From Flavobacteriaceae bacterium (GTDB lineage Bacteria > Bacteroidota > Bacteroidia > Flavobacteriales > Weeksellaceae): a DNA stretch of 64,000 bases. Both the position numbers and the translations under genes were made by a program. Shown here piece by piece: positions 26,679-35,571 of this stretch. Where the stretch lies: positions 1-64,000 of the forward strand of contig JAUNUH010000002.1 in the NCBI GenBank assembly GCA_030538275.1. Direction: 5' to 3'. Every line of letters begins with the position of its first letter. The stretch's first letter is position 1. The notes beneath the pieces are model-generated. The model was not told the DNA's origin and ran no database searches. It worked only from the letters and a program-made list of their open reading frames with translations.

Positions 26679-28025
26679 ATGCAAGCACAGGAAGATTTTC
26701 TATTAAAAGCCTTTGAATTAGGAATTATAAAATTTGGAAGTTTTACATTAAAAAGCGGTATTGAATCTCCGTTTTATGTGGATTTGCGACCACTGGCTTC
26801 TAGTCCTCATTTGTTGAAAACCCTTTCACATCACCTTTTACAATTGGTAGATGACAAGGCGCTAGAATTGATTTGCGGCGTGCCCTATGCTGCGCTGCCC
26901 ATGGCTACCACCATGTCATTGGAGAGCGGTATTCCATTGATAATCAAAAGAAAAGAAAACAAGGGTTATGGTACCAAAAAAATGTTGGAAGGAGTTTATC
27001 ATGCAGGGCAAAATTGCCTTTTGGTAGAAGATGTCATTACCAGCGGTAAAAGTTTATTAGAAACCATAGACGAGGTAGAAAAAGAAACACTGAAGGTAAC
27101 AGATATTGTAGTGGTACTGGATCGCGAACAAGGAGGTGTAGAATTGCTTCGCCAAAAAGGATATCGCGTGCAAACGCTTTTTACAATAAATGAAGTCATA
27201 GACATTTTGCACAAATATCATCGCCTGAATTCAGACGAAGTGCAAAATATTAAAGAATTTTTATCCGCAGCTCCAGAAGAAATTGTCGTTTCTCGTAAAA
27301 GACTGGAAGATAAAGATATACAGCATCCAGTAGGTAAAAATATGATTGATATCGCTCTGCGAAAAAAATCTAATTTAATAGTAAGTGCCGATGTTATAAG
27401 TTCTATTGAATTGTTGAATTTGGCCAAAAGTATTGGTGACAAAATTGTTGCTTTGAAATTGCATTCCGATATTATTACCGATTTTTCTCAACAAATGGTC
27501 GTAGAATTACGTGGAATTGCAAGAGAAAAGGACTTTTTATTATTCGAAGATAGAAAATTTGCAGATATTGGAAATACCCAAGAATTGCAGTTCAGACAAG
27601 GCGTTTACCGATTTGCCGATTGGGTGGACATGGTAACCGCACATCCCATTGCCGGTGAAAAAAGCTTTGATGTTTTTGAACCTACCGGCGTGGTGGCTAT
27701 TGTAGAAATGTCTTCTGCCGGAACGCTCACCGACAATTATTATGTATCACAAGCATTGAACGTAGCTACCAGATCAGACGCTGTTTTTGCGGTAGTTGCG
27801 CAACGACGTGTTCCAGATGATTTGCTGCTATTTACGCCAGGTGTGCATATTGGAAAAAAAGGTGACAACAAAGGTCAACAGTACAATACGCCTCAAAAAG
27901 TGTTTTCAGAATATTTTACCGATTTTATGATTGTGGGGCGTGGAATCTATCAAGCAGATAATCTGGTCGAAACGGCGGAAGAATATAGAAAACAAGGCTG
28001 GGAAGCGTATTTGGAGAGTATTTGA
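26679..28025 (+). CDS. Bifunctional UMP synthase: OPRTase-OMP decarboxylase fusion
   Basis: The 448-residue protein fuses two enzymes of UMP synthesis. Residues 1 to about 200 are orotate phosphoribosyltransferase, with IKFGSFTLKSGIESPFYVDL, the PRPP-binding CLLVEDVITSGKSLLETID and RKENKGYGTKK. Residues about 220-448 are OMP decarboxylase. It has HPVGKNMIDIALRKKSNL then IVSADV, the catalytic ALKLHSDII (Lys, Asp), LLFEDRKFADIGNTQEL (Asp-Lys-Asp) and the ending VGRGIYQADNLVETAEEYRK. The order and the DRKFADIGNT type of decarboxylase match animal UMP synthase rather than the usual separate bacterial PyrE and PyrF. It converts orotate to UMP via OMP in the cytoplasm. No frameshift or internal start is evident. 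Confidence 0.93.
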   Translation: MQAQEDFLLKAFELGIIKFGSFTLKSGIESPFYVDLRPLASSPHLLKTLSHHLLQLVDDKALELICGVPYAALPMATTMSLESGIPLIIKRKENKGYGTKKMLEGVYHAGQNCLLVEDVITSGKSLLETIDEVEKETLKVTDIVVVLDREQGGVELLRQKGYRVQTLFTINEVIDILHKYHRLNSDEVQNIKEFLSAAPEEIVVSRKRLEDKDIQHPVGKNMIDIALRKKSNLIVSADVISSIELLNLAKSIGDKIVALKLHSDIITDFSQQMVVELRGIAREKDFLLFEDRKFADIGNTQELQFRQGVYRFADWVDMVTAHPIAGEKSFDVFEPTGVVAIVEMSSAGTLTDNYYVSQALNVATRSDAVFAVVAQRRVPDDLLLFTPGVHIGKKGDNKGQQYNTPQKVFSEYFTDFMIVGRGIYQADNLVETAEEYRKQGWEAYLESI

Positions 28026-28113
28026 TTTGTTATTTTGAATTCTGAATTTTAAAATTTGAAATCCGAAACCTACTGAACGCGGAGCTTCCGCGGCAGGGAT
28101 AGTACCGGAAATC

Positions 28114-28203
28114 CTTTTCTCCTAACTCAATGACCGAAAAAAATCCTAGACTAGGGCGCAAAAACTGGTTTTTGATAATCAAATCTTCATTTCAGGAGAA
28201 AAG
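28114..28203. repeat. Inverted repeat near a divergent folded element
   Basis: cttttctcct at 28114-28123 pairs perfectly with aggagaaaag at 28194-28203. The flanks (agggatagtaccggaaat before, gattgtaggggatagcccgg after) resemble the conserved ends of the elements at 37.1, 38.9 and 56.9 kb. A 6-bp GC-rich hairpin (cgcgga gct tccgcg) lies at 28079-28093. These occupy the 312-bp gap between convergent genes. Confidence 0.5.
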
Positions 28204-28222
28204 ATTGTAGGGGATAGCCCGG

Positions 28223-28293
28223 TGCCGTCCCAATAAAGCACTGGAAGAATGTTTGATTAAGGATATGATTTTGAGTGCTTTATTGGGACGGCA
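28223..28293. repeat. Perfect 20-bp inverted repeat
   Basis: Arms 28223-28242 (tgccgtcccaataaagcact) and 28274-28293 are exact reverse complements around a 31-nt loop. No T-run follows on either strand. It may be a bidirectional 3'-end hairpin for the two convergent genes or the end of a mobile repeat. Confidence 0.75.
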
Positions 28294-28337
28294 GCCGCCC
28301 AAAAATTATCGCAAAATTCTTCCTTGCCTTGAAAAAA

Positions 28338-29582
28338 TCATAGGATCATTGCCATCGCCATTACAAGCGCAAGAATAAAGAAGAAAAGTATGGAATAAAT
28401 AATTCCCATGAGCAAAGACGATAAAATAGCGCGACGGATACTGGTTTGGTAAAAGATATAAACCGAGTTGATGAAATAAACTGCGATGTAAAAGCCAAAA
28501 ATGCATGCTAAAATAAGTATAAAAGGCCACCACTCAAGGTCAAAAAATCGGTATAGCGAGACCGTAATGCCGAAGAAAATGCCCAGTACCATAAACATAA
28601 ACGTGTGCAGTGAAACCGCATGAACAAAGTGTTCATAGTATTTTTTGTACCGGTAAAAATAGAATAACATGAAAATCAAAGATGCGATGGGCATGATGAA
28701 AAACATACTGTATGAAAAATAATTAAGCAATGCTCTCATACGATTTTCTACAAAACTTTTCTTTTCTGCAGATGTCCCGTATTTGAAAACAGCTGTCATA
28801 CGCAACATGCTACGATGCACATAACTATCTATAATTGACCTTTTTATGCCGTCATTAGCTTCTAATTCGGTGGCAAAATCAGGATTTTCGTGAATTTCTT
28901 GTATGGATTCGACTGCATATTTTTTATCTTGTACATAAATACTGTCATATTGTGGTTTGACAAGAATTCCTAAAGCGTTGGATTTTCTATCGACAGCTTC
29001 CACTATTCCAAAATTGATAATAGTTTTGTCTGTTAACTCGGTATAAATGGAGTCTATCGCATCTTTATTTCTCAAAAATTTCCATTCATTTGCTGTAAGA
29101 TCCTCTTGCTTAGAATTCAGCATTACGCTATCTGCCAAGTTTAGTAATTGTTGCCTATCCATGTTCATTGATTTGCGGTGCAAATCCTGATTGAGAACAA
29201 TGGTTTTATAGTTTCTACTATCTTTGAGGCCAACACTACGATTCAGGTTTGCTGAATTCATCATCAGTCCCACGCCGGCATTGAGAATCAGAAAATAAAA
29301 AAATGAAATAAATAGGTAGAGCCGCATGGGCGGAACATAGCGTATCTTTTTTCCCTGCACATAATCGCGCGGCATTTTTCCTGGATTTAGAAAAATAGTT
29401 TTGAGCGTATGCAGGATTTTATTGTCAAAATTGATAAATGAACCTATGAAATCGTTCCAAAGTTCTTTGAGTGAATTACCGTGAAAATGGTTTTCCTGCC
29501 CACAATTTGGACAGAAATTATCCCTGGGGTTTAATTGAGTTAAACAGTTGGGACACTGCGATATGCGCCGACGATTTTTCAG
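28338..29582 (-). CDS. DUF3667 zinc-ribbon membrane protein, probable non-ATG start
   Basis: The ATG-initiated frame (29375) gives 345 residues with about five membrane helices. The same frame continues open upstream and encodes a convincing N-terminus with two CPNC pairs (QCPNCLTQLNPRDNFCPNCG) and ELWNDFIGSFINFDNKILHT, the zinc ribbon typical of DUF3667. Between the upstream stop (about 29609) and the ribbon no ATG, GTG or TTG exists. CTG at 29582 is the best candidate, giving 414 residues. A TAATTTTG box at 29603-29596 supports transcription starting just before it. An eight-base A/T run at 29588-29595 leaves a frameshift or sequencing error as the alternative. Function of the family is unknown. 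Confidence 0.7.
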   Translation of the reverse strand: MKNRRRISQCPNCLTQLNPRDNFCPNCGQENHFHGNSLKELWNDFIGSFINFDNKILHTLKTIFLNPGKMPRDYVQGKKIRYVPPMRLYLFISFFYFLILNAGVGLMMNSANLNRSVGLKDSRNYKTIVLNQDLHRKSMNMDRQQLLNLADSVMLNSKQEDLTANEWKFLRNKDAIDSIYTELTDKTIINFGIVEAVDRKSNALGILVKPQYDSIYVQDKKYAVESIQEIHENPDFATELEANDGIKRSIIDSYVHRSMLRMTAVFKYGTSAEKKSFVENRMRALLNYFSYSMFFIMPIASLIFMLFYFYRYKKYYEHFVHAVSLHTFMFMVLGIFFGITVSLYRFFDLEWWPFILILACIFGFYIAVYFINSVYIFYQTSIRRAILSSLLMGIIYSILFFFILALVMAMAMIL

Positions 29583-29595
29583 GTTTGAAAAAAAA

Positions 29596-29603
29596 CAAAA
29601 TTA
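29596..29603 (-). promoter_or_regulatory. -7 box of the DUF3667 gene
   Basis: On the minus strand this is TAATTTTG, 13 bases before the CTG proposed as start codon. A promoter here means the zinc-ribbon segment is transcribed with the gene. Confidence 0.4.
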
Positions 29604-29652
29604 CAATCAATTTGAATTCGATACAGAAAAAAATGATTGCAAAACTTTAAAA

Positions 29653-31392
29653 TTAAATTTTCAACAAGGCACGGCGAATATCCTCATACGTAACTTTTCC
29701 GTTCAAATATTCATGAATGGGTTTCAATCGCAGTTCATTTTGCTTAAAATCAATATGTTGAAGAGCGTCTTTTACTTTTGCAATTACGCTCAAATCACAT
29801 GGAATTCCAGAAAAATCTACTTCGGGAATTTCTTCTTTTACTTTGTACAAATGCCCAAATATCGTTGAGAGCGCATAGCCTCTTTCATCTGCAATTTCTT
29901 GCGGTGTAAGTCCTTGATCAAGTAATTGCATAGTGACCAAATGGGTTGGAATTTTGTTTATTTTTGCCGTTTTTTTCTTTTTTTTATCCGATTTTTCGTC
30001 CAGATCCTCGCCTTTGGCTTTTTTGCGTTTTTGAATTTTTTCCCGATTTCGTTCGATTTCGCGTTTATTTATGGTTCCTCCAGAACGAACAATAAAGGAG
30101 TCAAAGTCTTGTTCCAAATCCTGTTCAGCAAAATTCGCATCCGCCCAATCAGAGAGTTCCATGAATCTACGATCGGCTTTGTGAGCCAATTCATCCAATT
30201 CCATCACCAAATTGTTAACGCCTTTCAGTCGCAGCCCTTTCATATCGCGCAAACGAGAAAGAGCAACATATCCTTGGCCTTTTTCAAAGGTTTTGCGCAA
30301 ATCGATGGTTGCCGTGTCCAGTGTCATTCCTTGGCTTTTATGCACGGTAATTGCCCATGCCAGCCGCAACGGAACCTGTGTAAGCGACGCCAAGGTCTTG
30401 TCTTGTTCATCTCCCACAATCCAGGTTTCGGGTTTGGCTTCAATCCAATTGCCGTCTTTGGTTTCAACCATCGGAAATCCTTCTTCACTGAATTCGCGCA
30501 CGACGCCCAAGGTTCCATTAAAATATCCTGCTTCCCAATTATTACGCACAAACATTACTTCGGCCCCCTCTTTCAAGTATAAAATTTCTGGAGCCAAAAC
30601 GCTGTTGATTAATGTTTCACACAAAATTTTATTCCCTTTGGTGGTAGCTTTGAATTTTTTTTCTGGTGATTCTATTTCCCGGATTTTATACTCATTAATT
30701 CGGTCAACATCGGCATTGTGGGTGTATAATTGCGGAAAAATTTCCTCGTCTTCATACAGACTTTCCTGCACTTTTTCTTCTAATAATTGTTGAGCTGATT
30801 GACTGGCTTCTCCATTGCGAATTTCTTGTAGTAAAAAATTCAAATCATTCTGGGTTTGCCGGAATTGTTGCGTGAGATAACAAACGTGTAATCCTGCTCT
30901 GGCCCAAGATTTAGACATAAAACAAAACTTTTCGCGTGATGTTTCATGTGGTTCACCTATCGGAGGCAACTGAAAAAAATCTCCAGAAAATACCACTTGA
31001 ATTCCACCAAATGGTAAATTATTTCCTTTAAAATACTGCAAAACTTCATCTACCATACCGAATTGATTGAGGTGCAACATCGAAATTTCATCAATTATGA
31101 GCACTGCAACCTGGTCCATTTTGTCGCGCATATACTTTTTGACGCGCAGGTTTTGCAGATTGCGTAAGGTCATGGTATTTTTTACGCCGATTCCGCTCCA
31201 GGCATGGATGGTCATTCCATTCATGTGGGTGGCGGCAATTCCGGTACTTGCCGTGATGGCCACTGGTACTTCGCGTTCCTTGAGATAATTGATGTACTGA
31301 TTCAGCACAAATGTTTTTCCCGTTCCGGCCGAACCTGTGAGAAACACGTTTTTACCTGATTTTAAGATGGCAAGTGCTTTTTCCTGAGTCAT
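29653..31392 (-). CDS. Pif1/RecD-like DNA helicase with C-terminal HTH domain
   Basis: The 579-residue SF1B helicase starts MTQEKALAILKSGKNVFLTG. It has Walker A (FLTGSAGTGKTFVLNQY), ITASTGIAATHMNG (motif Ia), VLIIDEISMLHLNQFG (Walker B) and QVVFSGDFFQLPPIGE (motif III). Motif VI is LAWAITVHKSQGMTLDTATI followed by VALSRLRDMKG. A Lys-rich linker (about 440-490) leads to a C-terminal helix-turn-helix (LLDQGLTPQEIADERGYALS), as in HTH_40 helicases. Pif1-type enzymes unwind DNA 5'-3' and clear G-quadruplexes or stalled forks. A long minus-to-plus shadow frame exists across 29926-30793. Confidence 0.9.
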   Translation of the reverse strand: MTQEKALAILKSGKNVFLTGSAGTGKTFVLNQYINYLKEREVPVAITASTGIAATHMNGMTIHAWSGIGVKNTMTLRNLQNLRVKKYMRDKMDQVAVLIIDEISMLHLNQFGMVDEVLQYFKGNNLPFGGIQVVFSGDFFQLPPIGEPHETSREKFCFMSKSWARAGLHVCYLTQQFRQTQNDLNFLLQEIRNGEASQSAQQLLEEKVQESLYEDEEIFPQLYTHNADVDRINEYKIREIESPEKKFKATTKGNKILCETLINSVLAPEILYLKEGAEVMFVRNNWEAGYFNGTLGVVREFSEEGFPMVETKDGNWIEAKPETWIVGDEQDKTLASLTQVPLRLAWAITVHKSQGMTLDTATIDLRKTFEKGQGYVALSRLRDMKGLRLKGVNNLVMELDELAHKADRRFMELSDWADANFAEQDLEQDFDSFIVRSGGTINKREIERNREKIQKRKKAKGEDLDEKSDKKKKKTAKINKIPTHLVTMQLLDQGLTPQEIADERGYALSTIFGHLYKVKEEIPEVDFSGIPCDLSVIAKVKDALQHIDFKQNELRLKPIHEYLNGKVTYEDIRRALLKI

Positions 31393-31455
31393 AGTTGATT
31401 TTGAATTTCAGAATCAGCAATTTAGCAAAAATAAATGAGATTAATGAAATACTAA

Positions 31456-32013
31456 TTAATCGAAAAATCCAAGTAAATACGTATATGCCAATTCAGCACC
31501 TAGAATGCACTCGTGTTGATCTGCTTCGGTTTTGATTTCTTGGTCGATAGTTTGGATAAAGTTTTTCCACATTTCTGCCGTGGATTTACCATAAAAGCCT
31601 AAAAATTTGAATTGAATTTGATCGAATTCAGGATTTTTTTTCAAATGTCTTTGTATCATATTCCCCCCCAAAGAAGAGCCCTCCATTACATACATTATGC
31701 CTAATGCCTGTGCCGAATTGGTAATTTTTTTATGAGCAGTTTCATTCGAAATCACCAAACCAAGTTGGGCAGCATCTTGTTGAATTGCAGGAAATTTTTT
31801 TCTTTGGGCTAAAAACATCTTTTCAGCCATAGTCAATGGAATTGCATCATGTACCTCAGCTTCATAATTTTGCAAAAAACGATAGTTTATTTCGATGAGC
31901 TGCCTGTAGTCTGCCATGTTATAGCTCCCTTGAACAATGCGCTCGGCGTGTAATTTTTCTTCGAGTAAAATATGCTCGAAATGCGTTTTTTCTTTTAGAA
32001 TTTTACTAATCAT
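31456..32013 (-). CDS. bphO: Biliverdin-producing heme oxygenase
   Basis: The 185-residue protein begins MISKILKEKTHFEHILLEEK. His14 aligns with the proximal heme ligand of heme oxygenases (LKEATKEVH in HO-1). The distal helix is YVMEGSSLGGNMIQRHL (about residues 107-123). It opens heme to biliverdin with release of iron and CO. The gene overlaps the end of the bacteriophytochrome gene by 8 nt on the same strand, so it is translated from the same mRNA and supplies the chromophore. Iron recovery is an alternative role, but the context is decisive. Confidence 0.92.
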   Translation of the reverse strand: MISKILKEKTHFEHILLEEKLHAERIVQGSYNMADYRQLIEINYRFLQNYEAEVHDAIPLTMAEKMFLAQRKKFPAIQQDAAQLGLVISNETAHKKITNSAQALGIMYVMEGSSLGGNMIQRHLKKNPEFDQIQFKFLGFYGKSTAEMWKNFIQTIDQEIKTEADQHECILGAELAYTYLLGFFD

Positions 32014-34213
32014 GAACTGGTTTTTGAAAAGTGATTCTGAAAGTGCTGCCTACATTCGGCTCGCTGTCAAAATCTATCTCGCCACCCATGCGTTCCATTA
32101 GTCTTTTTACAATCGATAAGCCCACGCCGCTGCCTTTGAATTCAAGCGCATTGGGTTGACGGCTAAACAGTTGAAACATTTTTTCTCTATATTCTTGTGA
32201 AATACCAATACCATTGTCTTTGACGAAATATACAACACTTTCGGGCAATTCTTCGGCCCAAATTTCTACTTTGGGATTTTCTTTTTTGGATGAATATTTT
32301 ACGGCATTTCCAATAATGTTGGAGATGACTTGATAAGCCATGGTTTTATCTGCCAATATTTCGGGAAAATTCTGGGTAGAAATATTCGTATTTCCTAAAG
32401 AAAAATTCGCCATCGATTCTTGAATACATCTATTTATAATGGATTCTGGTTGTAATTTTATTAATTCAATTTCTGATTTATTTACGCGACTCAGGTTCAA
32501 AATATCATTCATCATTGCAGTGAGGTCTTCTACCTGAACCATTATTTCTTTTACCTTTTCTTTTTGAGAAGCATCTGTGATTTTGTTCATTAATTGCTGT
32601 GCGGTAAGACCCATAACGGTGAGTGGCGAACGCAAATCATGTGAAACTGTATAAGAAAAAGTATCGAGTTCATCGTTTTTTTCTTGTAAAATACGATTGA
32701 GTTCGCTTATTCTAGAGTTTTTTTCGTTGGTGGTTTCCAACAATAGGTTTTGTAATATGGTGATTCCGGCTATGTCTTTATCTGTCCATGAAGTAGAGCG
32801 ACCACGTTGCACCTCACGTATAATTTCGAATGATTTTCTAGGCGTTTTAACCAATAGTTTTTCATCAAATATCTCTCTTTGTTCCAGCATTTTGTCGTCC
32901 ATTCCTGCCCATTGAATCGTACGAATCGATTCTTTTTTAAACCAAAATACCATTTTTCCTTCTATACGATTCAAAATCAATAGCATGACGCCTATAGAAT
33001 TTTCTTCTGGTCCGAGTTCAAAGGAAGAATCAGTGTAAAAATGGTCTGAATAATAAATATCTTCACGCAAATTTTTCAATGCCCATTGGGCGAGTTCAGC
33101 TATATGCGTTGGGTCTGGAATAGAGCCAGAGCTGGTTTGATTATGTGGAGAATAGAAAGTGATTCCATCTGATACGACAAAATTTTTCATGTAATCAATG
33201 AAATTTTCGATATTCTCGATTTTGTCTTCCAGTAAAATTTCCTCTTTCAATTCTAGGGTTGTCTGGTAAAAACTATGACTGTATTGAAGTTGTTGATTGT
33301 TAATTAAAGAGGTGTATGCATTGGCAGTAATTCTCGTCAAAACTTCAGTAATTTGTCTGTCGTATAGATCGATGTGCTTGGGGTTTGTGTTTTGGCAGGC
33401 AACCAATCCCCACAATGTGTCGTTCACCACTATGGATGTGCTGAAGCTGGATGCCACATTCGAGTTTTGAAGATATTCTAAATGTATGGGCGATACCGCG
33501 CGAGAAGAAACCAATACCATATCGAGCGGTTCGCTTTCCAGTCCAATCACGGGAACAACGGGGCTGTGAACATCGGCTATTAATCTTTTTCTTTTTTTGA
33601 GATAAAGTGCACGCGCCTGCCTCGGTATATCAGACTCGGGATAGTGGACATTTAGTAAACTATCATAAGTTTCATTTTTATTCTCGGCAATTACTTTTCC
33701 ACTTCCATCAGATAAAAATTTATAAATCATCACCCGGTCATATTCAATGATTTCATTGATTTCATCTACCAAAGATTGCCACAATTCTTCTTCTGTTTCT
33801 ACACGCAGAATATCATTGCCTAGATTTAATAAAATATTTCTGTTGGTTGAATTATCTAGAACCTCTTCAAATTCAGAGTAGATTAAATTATTAAAGCTAT
33901 ATAATTGATAATAATATTTTTTGTCGTTAATCCATAAGATCTCAGGCTGGTAAATTTTATTTCTTGGCTGTTCAATCCTGAAATTGATTGAGGTTTCTGC
34001 GTTGTATAAAATGTCATATATCAAAGGAAAATCAGCCAATTTTTTACCCAACAACAGCTCGGCTTCAGTTCCAAATAAATCTGTGATATTCGTACTGGCA
34101 TATTTTATAATGCGACTGTCAAAATCAAATACGACCAAATAACCGAAAGACTGAATGTGCCCCGGTATATGAATCTTTTCCTCATGACAGTCCTGAAAAT
34201 TGTAATTTTTCAT
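32006..34213 (-). CDS. Bacteriophytochrome sensor histidine kinase
   Basis: The 735-residue protein starts MKNYNFQDCHEEKIHIPGHI; Cys9 is the expected bilin-attachment cysteine of bacteriophytochromes. The modules are PAS (about 10-110), GAF (about 125-300; SDIPRQARALYLKKRKRLIA and AVSPIHLEYLQNSNVASSF), PHY (about 310-490; tongue motif KTPRKSFEI and TIQWAGMDD), HisKA and HATPase. The phospho-acceptor is His525 in TFSYTVSHDLRSPL. ATP-lid motifs are IGNAVKYSS, KDNGIGIS and GSGVGLSIVKRLMERMGG. It is a soluble red/far-red photosensor kinase. No response regulator lies next to it, so its partner is elsewhere. The start at 34228 adds five residues and is less likely. Confidence 0.95.
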   Translation of the reverse strand: MKNYNFQDCHEEKIHIPGHIQSFGYLVVFDFDSRIIKYASTNITDLFGTEAELLLGKKLADFPLIYDILYNAETSINFRIEQPRNKIYQPEILWINDKKYYYQLYSFNNLIYSEFEEVLDNSTNRNILLNLGNDILRVETEEELWQSLVDEINEIIEYDRVMIYKFLSDGSGKVIAENKNETYDSLLNVHYPESDIPRQARALYLKKRKRLIADVHSPVVPVIGLESEPLDMVLVSSRAVSPIHLEYLQNSNVASSFSTSIVVNDTLWGLVACQNTNPKHIDLYDRQITEVLTRITANAYTSLINNQQLQYSHSFYQTTLELKEEILLEDKIENIENFIDYMKNFVVSDGITFYSPHNQTSSGSIPDPTHIAELAQWALKNLREDIYYSDHFYTDSSFELGPEENSIGVMLLILNRIEGKMVFWFKKESIRTIQWAGMDDKMLEQREIFDEKLLVKTPRKSFEIIREVQRGRSTSWTDKDIAGITILQNLLLETTNEKNSRISELNRILQEKNDELDTFSYTVSHDLRSPLTVMGLTAQQLMNKITDASQKEKVKEIMVQVEDLTAMMNDILNLSRVNKSEIELIKLQPESIINRCIQESMANFSLGNTNISTQNFPEILADKTMAYQVISNIIGNAVKYSSKKENPKVEIWAEELPESVVYFVKDNGIGISQEYREKMFQLFSRQPNALEFKGSGVGLSIVKRLMERMGGEIDFDSEPNVGSTFRITFQKPVHD

Positions 34214-34518
34214 GTTTAGAAATGGCAAAAATCAAAAAACGAATCTACGATAATTATATGAAATTTTAACAATCAATTTAATTATTTCGTAAAATATTGA
34301 TTTTTATTTCAAATATACTATAATAAAAACCGCGATTAGGTAAGATTTAAATAATTTAATTTTAGAAAAATAATGTTTACGTTTCCTTTAACTAATTGTG
34401 ATTCAATTATATAAAATTCGCTCAAACTGAGAGGTATTTCGCTTAACATTGAAAATGTAATGTTTAGAATATTACAGCGTGGAACTCCAAAATAATTTTA
34501 ATTTATACTCCAAGCGTA
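34214..34518. other. Intergenic region upstream of the phytochrome gene
   Basis: This gap separates purM (3' end) from the phytochrome start on the same strand. It is very AT-rich. No gene or clean -7 box is seen. An imperfect palindrome (tgtaat...attaca, about 34458-34475) is the only structure noted. Confidence 0.4.
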
Positions 34519-35517
34519 TTATATCCATAGTATAGGAGATTCGTTTTCAATGATTTTTCCTATCAAATACGCATCCTCACCGTATTCCTTCAACTTTTGG
34601 ATAATCGTTTCGCTCAATTTTTCATCAGCTACCACAACCATTCCTACGCCCATATTGAAAGTTCCAAACATTTCCTCATCAGAAACTTTGGCCCTATTCT
34701 GTAATTCTTTCATGATTTCAGGAACTCGGATTTTTGATTTTTGAATTTCAACACCCAAACCTTTTGGCAAAATCCGCGGAATATTTTCAATTAATCCTCC
34801 ACCCGTAATATGTGCAATCCCGCTGATTTCCATCGATTCAATCAGCCCCATAATTCCATTTCCATAAAGACGCGTAGGTGTCAATAGCGTTTCGTACAAT
34901 GGTTTTCCTTTCCATTCTTCATAAAAATCTGGAAAAACCTTGCGCACAAATGAGAAACCGTTACTATGGAAACCACTAGAAGGCAAGGCAATTACTACAT
35001 CACCTCCTTTGATTTTGCTGCCGTCTATGATGTTATCTTTTTCAACAATTCCCACACAAAATCCCGCAACATCATAATCGCCGATCTGATACATGCCGGG
35101 CATTTCCGCAGTTTCTCCACCAATTAGCGCACACCCCGTTTCTTTGCAAGCTGCTACAATTCCGCCCACAATTTCTGCCGCCACATCGCTGTCCAATTTT
35201 CCACAAGCCAAATAATCCAAGAAAAAAAGCGGTTTAGCTCCATGACACAATATATCATTGGCACACATGGCAAAACAGTCAATCCCTACCGTGTCGTATT
35301 TTTTAACATCCAATGCAATACGCAATTTGGTTCCTACACCATCGGTTCCGCTTACCAATACCGGATTATTATATTTCCCGAGTTCATAAAAAGCACCAAA
35401 TGAGCCAATTCCGGCCAATACATTTTTATTATGTGTACTCGCAACTGCATCTTTGATTTTGGATACCGTTTCGTATCCTTCTTCTTTGTTTACACCTGAA
35501 TCTTTGTACGTGGACAT
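34519..35517 (-). CDS. purM: Phosphoribosylformylglycinamidine cyclo-ligase
   Basis: The 332-residue AIR synthetase has YKDSGVNKEEGYETVSKIKD at the N-terminus, VLVSGTDGVGTKLRIAL (ATP/metal-binding) and IDCFAMCANDILCHGAKPLF. LIGGETAEMPGMYQIGDYDV and ALPSSGFHSNGFSFVRK are also present. It closes the imidazole ring of AIR in purine synthesis. The gene follows purF by 54 nt on the same strand, an operon-like pair. The length is slightly short of the E. coli enzyme, but all motifs are present. Confidence 0.96.
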   Translation of the reverse strand: MSTYKDSGVNKEEGYETVSKIKDAVASTHNKNVLAGIGSFGAFYELGKYNNPVLVSGTDGVGTKLRIALDVKKYDTVGIDCFAMCANDILCHGAKPLFFLDYLACGKLDSDVAAEIVGGIVAACKETGCALIGGETAEMPGMYQIGDYDVAGFCVGIVEKDNIIDGSKIKGGDVVIALPSSGFHSNGFSFVRKVFPDFYEEWKGKPLYETLLTPTRLYGNGIMGLIESMEISGIAHITGGGLIENIPRILPKGLGVEIQKSKIRVPEIMKELQNRAKVSDEEMFGTFNMGVGMVVVADEKLSETIIQKLKEYGEDAYLIGKIIENESPILWI

Positions 35518-35571
35518 GTTATTTATTTAAAATTTTAGCAATAAATGGGTTTAATGAAATCCTCTTATTTT

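Noticed and set aside
29926-30793. Two long plus-strand frames across the helicase
   Set aside because: They are antisense to the Pif1-like helicase motifs and show no protein-family signature.
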